In this document: positions 11,801-30,400 of the stretch, one piece after another | Position numbering within the stretch: position 1 is the stretch's first letter | Layout of the letters: the number at the start of each line of letters is the position of its first letter | Source of the DNA: Tubulanus polymorphus | Lineage: Eukaryota > Nemertea > Palaeonemertea > Tubulaniformes > Tubulanidae | Direction: 5' to 3' | DNA length: 64,000 bases | NCBI RefSeq assembly: GCF_964204645.1 | Contig: NC_134025.1 | Location: forward strand, 5,957,001 to 6,021,000 | Notes under the pieces: generated by a model | Told to the model about the DNA's origin: nothing | The model's input: the letters and a program-made list of their open reading frames with translations, nothing else | The model's database searches: none | Position numbers and translations under genes: made by a program

Positions 11801-14800
11801 AATCAAACGATAGAACTCGAAAGATGTTCTAGGTTCTTTTCATACTAGGTATTTCTTGCATGTGTATCTCTTAACCTTAGAACCAGTAGCCATTTATCAA
11901 TATCATGTTACTGATAAGGATACTGAGTTTCATCCCTCCTTTTTTGAGGAAGTATTGTCTCCTATACAATTTATTATAAACCCACGCAAAGATTCCGAGT
12001 CCAGAATAACTCGGTATTAAATAAATATATGATGAAATAACAAGACCAGATAGCGCTAATGGTTGTTGTATTGATCAAAATTTTTTAAATGTTAGTCCTC
12101 TGCAATGAATTTGGGTCGCTTTTCTACAGTATTGTAATACAATACTAAACTAATAATCGATGATGTAAGTATACGCAAAATCTAATGGAGGTAAGCAATA
12201 ATTGATTGAACTCTTCCAACAACATGAACAAGAAATAGATTTTCTCTTTATATATCTAGCATTCCAGATCCTTTGGCAATATCATACATTATTTTCTTAT
12301 GTGTTATTTGCCTCACCCTTAGATCCCAAGTACTGTGATTAGTACCATCGCCACATAGCATATGGTTTTGGCGTCTTTTCTTAGCATGTCAGTTACAAGC
12401 AGGTCATAGCTCTATACATATCATCTCCATACATATCAACTTTGAGACTTGAGGCAGTTTTATTTGTAGTCTTTCGTTTAATAAGTCATGTGTTAATGAC
12501 TTATCCGATCAAATGGTCTATTGTGATAAGAACAGGAAAAGTAGGAAACATTATACAAAACATGAACTCATATGGTCCCTGTATGCTGAAAAGGTTGTTG
12601 GTTGACTCATCATTCTCTTTGAATAGGAATCTGGGAATTATGACTCTGATAACATTGAAAGTCTATTTTTTCAGAGTTGACAAAAAGCGTGATAAATTAG
12701 AACGAAAAGTATTAGACAGTCAAGAGCGAGCATTTTGGGACGTTCACAGGCCTTCAGTGAGTATATATCTATGGTACAATGATGACAGCTAGGCTACATA
12801 CATTGATGATACAATTTCAAACTACATGTAGTTCTGGTTCAAGTACAATGTCCACACCATCAGGATCTACCATTAATATCATATGTGAAAACTTAACTGA
12901 TATTATGAAAGTGTTCCTGCACAAGGGTTTGAGAGTACTTATCTCATTAGGCCTATAATATACTATGCAGAGAATATAATATATTTTAAGGACATTTATC
13001 GATTTGGTATTTGCAGCAATGGGTTTTATATTTAACTTATGATGAAAACTAGAAAGCAGCGGCTGTTATTTTATATCTTGTTGGAAATAATCAATTGACA
13101 GCCATTCATGGCAGCACTATCCAGAGCAATGTTTATGCATTGCGTTCCATATTAAAACTTTTAACTCTGGCCATTGAAATACTTTCGTTGGTACATTGTT
13201 ACATTCATACATGTAGCAATTATCTAATTAACTAATTAACTATTAAATTTCCTATTCATGAGATCATATGTTGCTTAGTATGATTGTCACAATAAAAAAT
13301 AATGAACAGGATACCAGATATACAGGCCCACATAGTGATCGTAGCACTCACTTTTGCCTGGAAAAAGTTGGTACAAAGGTTTCTGCATTCAGAGGATATA
13401 ACCCAAATAGTTCTATTTTAAACACGTTGTGCTTGATATAGATTATCTACTCATAGATGATCTGGCTTAACTAGCATTTGTCACCAATATGTCCGGATTT
13501 ATAAGTTACATAGGGAAGAAGTATGCTGCTCGAAAGAGGATTGATAATAATAATTCTTTGTCTATTCCGGAGGGAAGTCCTGTCATTCAAAGACGAAATA
13601 GTTCGCGAAATAAAAAATCTCTTTCGCGTCGTCTAAGTGAGGTATATTGGATTATCAATTAATTCAGGAACTAATCCGACAAATGTTTTCTCATGTCTTT
13701 ATTGAAGATGTGTACATTCCCATAGCAATTCATTCAAGATTTCAACTAGCGTGACACAAGTATTTTAGGCAGTTCCATTTCTATTTTTTAGCCTGGCTGC
13801 GTGAATACGACTGAAGCAGATATAAAGAAGACTTGTCGGAATAAACAAAAATCAGCTCGTGTTAGTATGAATGTAAGCATTACTGGGCTATATGGCATGT
13901 ATTTCATATATCAATCGAGAAAACAATTTCTTTCAAATGCAGTTGCTAATCTTGGTGCTTTTTAGATCCGTTTAAGGATATATTGAAAGGCGATTATACC
14001 AGTATATATATATGCATGTCCCAGTGGTGCTTGCAGTTTATTCATCTTCTATGTTTAAAATGATGATTTTGATAATAATGCTTGATGAATGCATTCATTA
14101 TCATTATGGTGCATAAAATGTACAACAAAGATATGTATGTTCGTGTAATAAATGACAACTGTGAAAATGATCTTTGTTTGTAGCCAAACTACAACGTTCC
14201 TGGTGGCAGAATTAGTCCAAGTGTATCAGAAGCAGATCTTAGGAATCCGGTTGAAACATTGAAAAAGGATATAGAATCGATACGAGTGAAATTAGCTCGA
14301 AGAAGAGTCAAAATATCCAAAGTAGCTGATAGGTATGATATGATATGAAAATTTTAAGAGTTCTTCATAGTAGTAGTCGAATGAAACACTCTAATCTGTG
14401 TACACTAGATAATCAAAGAAGTCCCACAATTCGAATTTGAGTTCTTCATAGGTTTTGAAAATCAAAATATGATAGTATCATTCGGTACAACTTTTAAGCT
14501 AGCATCCGTTGTCAGGTACATGATGATTAGTGAAATCTAAAAAAGTGACAATGTTTTAATGACATGTCAAATTCATTTGAAAATGTAGTGGTTTTTCAGC
14601 ATGTTTTTTCAACTAAAAATGAGGTCCTCTCTTCCTGGACGTATCGGCCCCACTCCGCGCGGTTGCGCCACCGTGCGGGATTTACACGAAGCAGCAGAAC
14701 ACAAACATGGCCACTCTCTCAATTTTCAATGATAGAAATCGTGTGTGCATTTCAATTATTTCGGCTGTTAGGGTTTTAAGGCACAATATAAGTTGATGAT

Positions 14801-16948
14801 GTGATATGGCGATGTTAATTAATGATAATTCCGCAGTGAAGCTAGTCACGAACGGTGCCGATTGAGTGTACAGCTGCCAAAAACACTGAAATGTGCATAG
14901 TTGCGTAACTATTTGCAGTGGATTGCAGACGAAACATGAGGCCTTAACGGCCATTTAAAAAAAGAATTATACCAATCGCAATTGTAAAATGAAAATGAGA
15001 TAGAACCTAAGTTAAAATTCTGGCCATTTCTAAAATGTTATTACTAATTTTTAGTCAGTGCGGAACGTTTAGTTTTCCAACAATAATGAGGGGTGGTAGG
15101 TAGTCATGCAATTCAATTCATCATTTATTACACGTTACTTCCGTGTTGTTGAAAATCTCGCGAGAATGGCGTGACATTTTCCACCCATCATTACCTGCCA
15201 ACTCCACAACTACACCTACGTTATTCTCCTGGACCAAACCCCAATGAACAATGTGATCTGTGTGCTGGCCACAAATGCACACAGATCACACTACACTACC
15301 CATTACACACTCCAATACCCACAGCTTTCATATATCCATCCAAATATTTAGAGTGTCTTTCTTCCTGGATAATCAAAGAAGTCCCACAATTCGAATTTGA
15401 GTTCTTCATAGGTTTTGAAAATCAAAACATGATAGTATCATTCGGTACAACTTTTAAGCTAGCATCCGTTGTCAGGTACATGATGATTAGTGAAATCTAA
15501 AAAAGTGACAATGTTTTAATCACATGTCAAATTCATTTGAAAATGTAGTGGTTTTTCAGCATGTTTTTTCAACCAAAAATGAGGTCCTCTCTTCCTGGAT
15601 TCAGTTCATTATATGTTAGTCCTACTCCTTTCCTTTTCAGTTATATATCATATTATGAGCAATATGCAGAATTTGATCCATTTATAACGGCTGTGGAAAC
15701 AACAAATCCTTGGATATCAGATAACGCCGAATTCTGGGATCAAGAAAAAAGTTTGTAAGTAAATTTTTAGTACACCACAAACACATTTCATTGTTTAGGC
15801 TCTTGAAAATGAAGCTACTACTTGTGAACAAATTATATCTGTAGGAAAGATATACCTCCTAGAAGAGTTAAGAAATGGGCTTTCTCGATTCATGAACTGC
15901 TGAAAGACCCAGCTGGGCGGGAACAATTTTCTAAATTTCTAGATAAAGAATTTAGTGGAGAAAATTTGAAGTAAGTATCGCAGTCATCAAATAGATAGTG
16001 AGAAGATTTTACAATTCATATGTCTTAAATCTACTAATGGTATCTAATGTTTAGATTTTGGGAGGCTTGTCAAGAATTAAGGTGTGTAACGCAAAAGGAT
16101 GTTCCGCAGAAAGTCCAAGAAATTTATAGGTTAGTTGATATTTTCGCCGGGCAATTAGACTGAAGATTAGATGCTATTAACAGGTGCAAATTCAGAACTC
16201 AATTCTGCAGCCATTGGTGATGAGCTCCCTGACAACCTGGACCCTAGTTTCTTGTTCAAAAATGTAATCGTGATCTGAGTAGATTTTCATGACTATCATG
16301 ATCACCTTCAATATAGTAGTGTACGTCCATCAGCTACAAATTTCCAATGAATGATGTGATTTTATGATTTCAGTGCATTTTTAGCACCGGGCGCGTATGA
16401 TCCTGTTAATGTAGATAGTCAAGTTGCTGAAACAGTTCGAAAACGGGTCCAGAACAATCCTGATAGGTACTGCTTTGATGAAGCCGAGGTAATACTTGAT
16501 TTATTCCTCTCAAAATCTTAACAAATTCATGAATGTATTTCTGGTATATGTAAACCACGTATGTTGGAAGTGATAAGGAAACATATGTAATTATGCGGTA
16601 TGCTTATTGAATACATTTGTATACAGTCTGCTTACAAAATAAAAGGCCCACACTTGTGAATTTCAGATGCATTTGAAAACTTTTATTATGAAACACGATG
16701 TTATGACTGTATTCTAACATCATCATCAGGTATTATATTTGATGTTATTGTTCTGAATCGGCTGATGAATGCGTGTATTGTTTTTCTAGGAACATATATT
16801 CAAATTGATGAAGAGCGATAGTTACAGTCGATATCTTCGATCCGACCAGTATAAGGAGTTTGTAGGCGGAACAAAGAAAAAGGTGCAGATGCCATTTAGT
16901 AAATTAATAGATCCTTTCCACCCTAAACTAAAAAAAGAAACCAACTAA
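5861..16948 (+). CDS. RGS7: R7-family regulator of G-protein signalling (RGS6/7 type), 13 exons seen
   Basis: R7 RGS proteins bind Gbeta5 through a GGL domain and speed GTP hydrolysis by Galpha-i/o at the membrane. Exons: 5861-5957, 8099-8149, 8818-8924, 9383-9434, 11590-11731, 12675-12756, 13792-13872, 14184-14332, 15641-15754, 15845-15970, 16055-16129, 16374-16488, 16790-16948. Every intron is GT/AG and phases join to 450 codons (449 residues plus stop). Order: DEP about 1-85 ([24 protein letters not shown]), DHEX about 86-200 ([22 protein letters not shown]), GGL about 217-280 with the conserved NPW, RGS about 303-420 ([28 protein letters not shown]). Known family members have about 20-30 residues before the first Met here; an acceptor precedes it, so an upstream exon is missing. 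The usual Trp in the NCWEPEN motif is Gly. RGS6 and RGS7 cannot be separated; the symbol is a best guess. Confidence 0.93.
11041..11508. mobile_element. non-autonomous element with G/C-tract inverted ends and 14-bp target duplication
   Basis: The 468-bp insert lies in the fourth intron of the RGS gene as seen here. It is flanked by identical 14-bp direct repeats (TATTTTGCTGAATG) at 11027-11040 and 11509-11522. The left end begins TAGGTAAAAAATCCCC; the right end read in reverse begins GGTAACAGGTAAAAATCCCC, so the termini are inverted repeats. Both carry short sub-repeats of GTAAAAATCCCCC type: two or three at the left, three at the right. The interior is AT-rich with a short repeat (TTTTTATGCATGTA). 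There is no transposase. A 14-bp duplication is longer than in most DNA transposon superfamilies and fits LINE-type insertion length, but there is no poly-A tail. Class unknown. Confidence 0.7.
13489..13641 (+). CDS. candidate alternative first exon of the RGS gene (short, DEP-less form)
   Basis: An open frame starts at ATG (13489), runs 51 codons and ends exactly at a GAG|GTATAT donor (13641/13642) in phase 0. This is the phase needed to join the next RGS exon at 13792. The peptide is Ser/Arg/Lys-rich ([14 protein letters not shown]). It cannot be an internal exon after 12756, because the acceptor-like AG at 13473-13474 would put a stop in frame. It fits a first coding exon of a transcript starting inside the gene, giving a protein with GGL and RGS but no DEP domain. 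This is inference from frame and splice signal only; a chance frame is possible. Confidence 0.4.
14409..15599. repeat. near-identical 230-bp direct repeat with 730-bp spacer in an RGS intron
   Basis: Bases 14409-14639 recur at 15369-15599, always exactly 960 bases apart, with only about three or four substitutions. CTTCCTGGA ends both copies and also precedes the second one, consistent with a short-homology junction. The spacer (about 14640-15368) is less AT-rich and carries a perfect 14-bp hairpin. The coding exons on both sides are intact, so the change is confined to the intron between the GGL exons. Confidence 0.85.
15252..15290. other. perfect 14-bp hairpin
   Basis: TGTGATCTGTGTGC at 15252-15265 is the exact reverse complement of 15277-15290, with an 11-base loop. 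It lies in the spacer between the two 230-bp repeat copies. It could be part of a small inserted element or form a stem in the pre-mRNA. No function can be assigned. Confidence 0.8.
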
Positions 16949-17337
16949 CCCATTTTCTACACCCTGATTTACCTTTAACAGATAGTTTGCCCAATCCTTC
17001 ACACTATATTTATTCATACTTCCCGAGCAGTGTTTGGTAAGGATCATATTAATCTTTTGTTAATTGCAGGTTTTGATTAATTGTTATTATTATCATTATA
17101 TTATCATTGATTGATTATTTTGATGTTTGGCTTCCATTTTGGCAATGTCTGCGAGGCTCAGATCTTCCAGCATGGTCTTCAATAGAATATTCAATATCTA
17201 TGTAATAAGATGATACCCTCCCTATATGATAAAGGCGGCTAGCCGAGACACTGCGTGCTGCGTAGTTGCCGTATAGCAGCGTTATTCAAAACTGCTGGCC
17301 CTTGCGCGTTGCAAATATTCTTATTTTCGCGTTGCAA

Positions 17338-17343
<6 letters not shown>

Positions 17344-17399
<56 letters not shown>
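17344..17399. repeat. (AT)n microsatellite
   Basis: A pure AT dinucleotide run of about 55 bases in the 3' flank of the RGS gene. Confidence 0.95.
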
Positions 17400-17403
<4 letters not shown>

Positions 17404-17650
17404 GATGATGTTCATCGTCAAGATGTGATCATCTCCTCGAAGCAGCGGATGGTTTAATTGATATGGCTCAATTTGACTGTACTGTGAATAATAGTAGTAA
17501 TGCTGGTACTTATATTGTCTAGTTGGAGTAATTGGTGTTTGAATATTGTTCAGATATTGAATTCAGAGTTTCTTTGAATTAGATGCGCATGGTATAAGTA
17601 TGTAAGACGATATTTGTCATTCACTGAAAGTACATGCACGTCATTGATTG

Positions 17651-17656
17651 AATAAA
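17651..17656 (+). promoter_or_regulatory. candidate polyadenylation signal, RGS gene
   Basis: AATAAA in a TTGAATAAATCC context, about 700 bases past the RGS stop codon. It would end the transcript that stops at 16948. Several other candidates exist farther on, so the choice is tentative. Confidence 0.35.
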
Positions 17657-17659
17657 TCC

Positions 17660-19258
17660 CTCTGAATATACACCATTCAAAATACACCATCCCATTTGTG
17701 ATCATTTTTCGAGTCACATAGGCCTATGGATTAATCAATCACAAGGAGATTACATTTTGCATCATAAAATTTGCTACAGAAATAGAAAGAAAGAAACTTT
17801 AATTCAATCTGAAATCTGAACTGTTTTTGTATGTCTAATGTCTATACCCTGATCCCATACATTGTGAAATCAGAGTCATCTGTTTCTGGATGCCGTATTA
17901 TCATGCTGTCGTACTTGAGTACTACACCAACTTCCTCCTTCATTATCCATTGCTTTACATTCCGACCCGCCGACTTTCCCAGCTTTACTCTACAACTCAA
18001 GACAACTCGTGACTATAATTCGTATAGTACACAACATTTTTTTCAAATCCATTCGAACGCTGAAACAGGAATAGATTTATATCAATGTCAATACTGTGAA
18101 AAAATCAAACATCCTATTGAAAAGAAAATCAAATCTACTCCTCGGGGTGATATTAATGTATATGATTAAATGATATCAGTGATTCATTAGTTTTATATTT
18201 CATTGCAAATTAAGTTATCTATGTAATGACATATCGACTTTTCAATGGACATTATATTGGTATCGATAGTAAGTAGGCTATGGCTTTCCATTACAAACAA
18301 AGTGTTAGGAACATATCACAAGAAATAGTATTTGTAAGAAACGATTTGTGTCAACAGAGCCATGTTTCATTTGAAGCGTAGTCATCATTGTTGGATTTTG
18401 TACTGGTAAATATGCTGGTAGTCAATCATTTAAAGTTATTCGCTACGGGTGACGATGGCTTTGTTGATTAAATGCGCTGCCAATAAGGGATGGGATATGT
18501 TGTGATTGACGCTGATTGACACTCTCTCTCACTGTCCAGGCTACAATGTTATGGCATAGAAGTCTGCAACCTCTGCGTCCATTAATGTTCCTGTAAGTTT
18601 CATGTGTTGCCCATGGCAGGGGCATGAGGAGCGGTAACAATATACGACAATAGCACCTTATTATTATATTTCTCTAACAAAACACCCAACCAATATTTTT
18701 AGCTAATCCTCATTGTATCAATAATCTTTATTAACTTTGTTCATTCTGAAAATGAATCAGAAACCGATGGAAAGAAAGATACCATGATATTAAGATGACA
18801 ACCAGCCTTGGACTTCTTGCCGCGAATCTCTGGACAATCTGGAATCCTGTTGGGTGCTAGTCAGAGTTCGGCACTACTAGTTCTCTAGTCTAGTGATATT
18901 TTTTTTACCTCATTCTAGTTGTAATGTAGCTTCAGAAGTACTGCTTTATAATTTCATAGCCAATTTAGATTCTGAGCATTTCTTTCACGATTATTCTAAG
19001 GTTGATTGTCATATTTATCGACACCTTCATTTCACATGTTATAAGGAGCATCATAAGATTTCTCGACAAATTTTCAATTTCTGTTTTGATGTTTTTTTCA
19101 CTCAAAGCAGCCAGCTTTCTTCAATTTGATTAATCTTCAATTTGATCAAAGAACTAATGCTCAACTATATAATTATAATGATAATATATAATGTATAGAT
19201 ATATTATATGTAAAATGAAGTGATAATTTGTGCTTGTGTTGTGTATTGTTCACCGTAG
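17660..19258. other. 3' flank of the RGS gene, no supported gene
   Basis: AT-rich sequence. A 112-codon open frame at 17831-18169 has no recognisable domain and no splice context that I trust. If the alternative terminal exons are real, this is intron as well as 3' flank. Confidence 0.4.
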
Positions 19259-19351
19259 CCTCGAGTCACTCCGGCACCCAATCAACAACCGTCCTGTTTT
19301 GTGGTTGGTTGCAGTGTAACCCTCAAGACTGCAGAAAATGCTGTATTGTAA
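19259..19351 (+). CDS. candidate alternative terminal exon of the RGS gene
   Basis: After an acceptor (TTCACCGTAG, 19249-19258) there are 30 codons and a stop, in phase 0. Within the last RGS exon the codons KKK (to 16882) are followed directly by GTGCAG, a plausible phase-0 donor. As I recall, vertebrate RGS6 and RGS7 switch C-terminal ends at a KKK triplet. The predicted tail ends GCSVTLKTAENAVL, which loosely resembles a Cys...TL...NLL-type ending of one vertebrate form. The stretch is more GC-rich than its surroundings. The call is inferred from phase, composition and this weak likeness. Confidence 0.4.
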   Translation, partial: PRVTPAPNQQPSCFVVGCSVTLKTAENAVL

Positions 19352-26197
<6,846 letters not shown>

Positions 26198-26470
26198 TTA
26201 TGGAACATCCCACGGAAAGCCAGCAGCAAGCTCTTGGAGTCCGCCACTATCAGACAGAACAGAAGTCAAACCACCTCCCAGGTTGTTAACATGCGTTATA
26301 TGCCTTTATTTTCAGTGTTCCCCTCGGTTTACTTGAAGAGCTCTTCAATATCTGATTACCTTAGAGTGCCACAACTTTATATTGGAAATCCCTCCATCCG
26401 AGATGCCTTGAATCCAAAATGTCCTTATCATACCTTAGTGATACATAGCTTTGGCATGTTTAATTCTTAA
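26198..26470 (+). CDS. candidate alternative C-terminal exon of the RGS gene
   Basis: An acceptor (CATATATCTAG, ending 26197) opens a phase-0 frame that runs 90 codons to a stop at 26468-26470. The first 28 codons, to a possible CAG|GTTGTT donor at 26281, look most coding-like (LWNIPRKASSKLLESATIRQ, then NRSQTTSQ). They are basic and Ser/Thr-rich, as in RGS C-terminal tails. Phase 0 matches the internal KKK|GTGCAG donor at 16882 in the last RGS exon. The exon could end at 26281 and splice onward, or read through. The joining intron would be 9.3 kb and contain the long AT tract. Without transcripts this remains a candidate. Confidence 0.4.
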   Translation, partial: LWNIPRKASSKLLESATIRQNRSQTTSQVVNMRYMPLFSVFPSVYLKSSSISDYLRVPQLYIGNPSIRDALNPKCPYHTLVIHSFGMFNS

Positions 26471-27049
26471 GATATTAAAGTTCCAAGAATTAATCGTTAA
26501 TTATATGATTCCCCGGTGCTAGAGACTTGTGAGATACTGTTGTTTCGTGCTCTATGTAAGAAAGCTTTGGGGAACACCGGTCTATTGTCACCTATGTTAC
26601 TATCCTCTGTTCTTACCAATATGTACATTTTTGATTAATCAAATCATATTATTCCTCCTTTGTTCTTAAAATATTTGTTTGCATTATGTTGTGTAACACA
26701 TATTATCATAATCATTAAGTCATTCATTATTTCTGACTTATTTCAAATTTGTGTTACTCATAAAGCGGTTTCTTCGTTTCCATCATTTGAATTATTGAAT
26801 ACCGGCAAATAGATACGGTTATTGGAATATTCTATTATTGTAGATATTTCATGTTGACATAAATCACTGTCCTTATTTACAGATTTTCTCTCATTTGTTC
26901 CTGTTATCATAAGTCTTAAACCGTTCTGTTTAGAATATGAATAATCACTTTTTGCCTCACCTCCTGACCCATACCAGGTAGGATTCCCTTTAAGACATAT
27001 TTACACCAATAAGCTGGTGTGACAACCATCAGGTCACTGACTTGAACCA

Positions 27050-27420
27050 TGTTCACACTATTGCTAGTTAGCCTGTTATAATTTGGCCAGTACCTGGAAC
27101 CTTGGAGTAATCAGACTGATTGCTCCAAGCTGGGACAGACCTAGTTAGAATGGACCAAATCAATAACTGTGATCACACAAGCGTTTTTGGGCCAAAACAA
27201 TGGTTCACACGTCGGACCATGCCTGAGCCAAATGATCGTATTTGAATTGCGACTGGTTCTGGAAATGACTTACTTTGCTTTAAGCATTATTTAGTATCAA
27301 GTGAGTGGTTGTCGAGCGAGCGCGCTATCTAATTTGGCACGGGCCGAATTTGACTCTGGCCTAGTCTGTGCCTATTCGGCTCGGACCAAGTCATCTCAGT
27401 GTGATCGCGGCTTAAATTGG
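27050..27420. repeat. palindromic dispersed repeat (MITE-like)
   Basis: The left half read in reverse and the right half read directly carry similar phrases (GGTCCGAC / GGCCTAGTC, TGTGTGATCAC / TGTGATCGCGG). The element is therefore roughly an inverted repeat. The 820-1035 region is related to it. Open frames near it have no coding support. Borders are approximate. Confidence 0.45.
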
Positions 27421-30400
27421 TTAGTTCCTATATAGAATGGGCCAATTTAGGACGGACTTTTCGCTGGAGTGAATGCTTGTTCCATTTTTAATTAGAATGG
27501 ATTGAATTAAGAAAGTTCTGTAGCGTGAACACGGCTATTGTTTCACCAATCTGTCCACACTGAAGGGCAGCAGATTCACTGACAAAATTCAATGTGGCTG
27601 CCACAGCTGAATTTTCTCTTACACTTTTCACCCGCTTCAAAGGCAGTTGTATTGTAAGGACTGGACATGTACTGACCAACACTCCTTCATACCACTTGAT
27701 TACATGAATCGTTTTTTCTAAGCAATCAGTGTAAGACGGGCCATTATGCTACAGCCAAAGATTCATTTTTGATTGCTGTCAATCACCTTGCCTGAGTTAT
27801 CAGGAGATTTTGGTGCAAACTCGCCTTAAAATGTGAAAACCATACATGTCTCGGCTTCAATATATCTGAAGCAAGCATCACCTTTATTTCAAATATTATG
27901 TTTATGATATTTTCCTTTATTTCGAGCTATTATCTTTCTCTCCTATGATATATAACCATGTATATTTATTTCAGTATTGTCTGGTGGTCCAACTTGTGGT
28001 GTGAAATCTACGTAATTTTAAATGTAAAAAAAATCATCTCATCTGAAGCTATATATACATATATAAACATAGCTTCTTCATTCTGATTGATAATCTTGTT
28101 ACCTATGGGATGATTGATAAGTGGTTCTTTTTCATGACTCAGGTTTGATGGTTTAGTGATGTTTTATCAAATATATAAGAAGGAATTCACATGACATGAA
28201 CTCACAAGGATTTATTTATTCATGAACCACTTGTCATCAGTCTGTTGGGTAAAAAAATGATTCTATCTTCATAAATAAATGTTTCGCTGGGGTAGGTGCC
28301 CTTAAAATGGTAGCTTTTAAGTTGAACATCTCTAATCAGTATTTGCTCCCTAAGCTTCGATATACTTATCACTATAAAACCATAAGTAATCATTTGAGCT
28401 CCGAAAAATTTGTGTTACATTGGAAAGATACCTTTTGGCTTGTGTGGATTACTTGGAAATATTATATCTGTATAGTGTTTGTCCTGCGCCTTAGGAAAGC
28501 ACTTGAACAACATTATAATAACCAAGTAGAATTGAAGAAATTGATTTAGTCTGTGGTTTTATAGTGTTATGTTTTTTTGTGGTGATCTGAATGATGTACT
28601 GTGATTTCCACGTAATGCTCAGTTTTGAATAAGTCACCAAATCTGACAAATTCTGTCGATATACATTAGGCTGAGGCTTCAGAGAAAGGTCTAACCTTCA
28701 TGGGCCATTATTCAGTGGAATCGCAGGATCAAAAGGATTTGATTTTGATTTTTTTCGTGTCATGATTGCGGCGGATGCAATTTTCATATATCAATAAGTA
28801 GGTAAATATGCTTGTTTACTGTTGATTGCAGAGCAAAAAGCGCATTGCAAGCGAAGTTAGAAGAAAATTAGAAAATAGTTGAGCGATGCGCGACCCCCGA
28901 TGTGCTGATTGATACCTAGGTGATAAGTAAAGGTGATAAGATGTTGTGTGTCAGGGTTTCCCTCAACCGTTTCGTACTCATTTGTGGACAAAAAAGACAT
29001 TAACACAGATGCGTAATTTCTAATATTTCACGCGGTTATATAAGTGTTAGCCGGAAAGGACTCTGCAACTACTGAGGGGGAACTGTACTCATTACATAAT
29101 TGAGAGAAAATGGATGATACATCCATTACGTGCATTAATAACCCCTTCTCTCTCTATCTCTCTATATACGTCTTGTGAATTGTTTGTTATAGAATGGTTC
29201 TTTTTAGAGACATTTATTTAAATCAGTATTCCAAAAGATGAGCAAACGTATCATTGTTGGACATGGTTTTATGGTTACTATGGTTACATTACGAGACGCC
29301 GGCTTCCACGATTTTTTGGATAGTCGTCTTGAGGTTATCGCAATTAGGCCACGAGAGTTATCGATCGATCATTCATATGTGAGGTTTTTCATCTTCCATT
29401 GAAGAGAGTAGTTGTGCAATGTTTTATTGTTGATCTCAAGTTTCAGTCCGAGAAAGAAACTTCATAATATCATCAAAAGTTAGTTTTACATTGGCGATGA
29501 GTTTGGAGCAGTCATATTACACCTTCAATTTGAAGCCTGCAGTAATAACTATTGTATCATTTATTGTACAAAAATCCAAATGAACCGATTATCGACTGTT
29601 TTTGGCCTCTATATGGTTATTGACATGTGATTTAGTGCTCCATATGTATATACATATATTCAAATACATATAAAGAAGTGTGCTTCGTGTTGCCGGAACC
29701 TGCTAGTGATTTCCCGTAAGTCTTCCAGAGAGCATGACGAATTTGTCAACTTTGTTTTGCTGAAATATATCCCATGAATGTGCATATAGTACATGCTTCA
29801 TAAATGTCTTTTTTCTTTATCTTCAGTCGATGTTAGCTCTATATTCTATTCTCACCTCACTCTGTCATGTACACATAGTGTTTAAAATGCAAGACAAAAA
29901 GATCTATCAAATTATATGCTTTATTGTAATAACCCTAACACGCTGCTTTACCCGCTGACGGTTTGGTAAGATTCTTACAAGCTTTGAGTTGGCAGTTCCA
30001 ACTTTCAATACCCACTTTCAACTATGATCATATAGAGGCCTCAACAGATATACCGGTACATACTTTTCATAATCATAATCAAGATATATGTGATTTATTG
30101 ATGTTATGTTAGACTCTTCCTTGGCCTGTTTTTTGCTGTGTAGTATGACTGGGAACTATCTATCCAAGCTTACCATGTAGACTTTGCCTTCTTTGTGATA
30201 GTTTATAGCCATTAACATATTGTGTTGTATTTGACTCTGTATTCAACTTGTAAACAGAGATTTGTATTCAAAACTAAAATAATCTGGAAATAATTTGTGA
30301 ATATTGGTGCATGTGATACAGAGAAAATCAACAGATTTATTCTAGTCATTTTTATGAAAAATGGAAAATGAATCTCTGGATGAGAACCTCAATTGAGAGA

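Noticed and set aside
17831-18169. 112-codon open frame on the plus strand
   Set aside because: No recognisable domain, no trusted splice context, and it lies in AT-rich flank of the RGS gene. Length alone is weak evidence.
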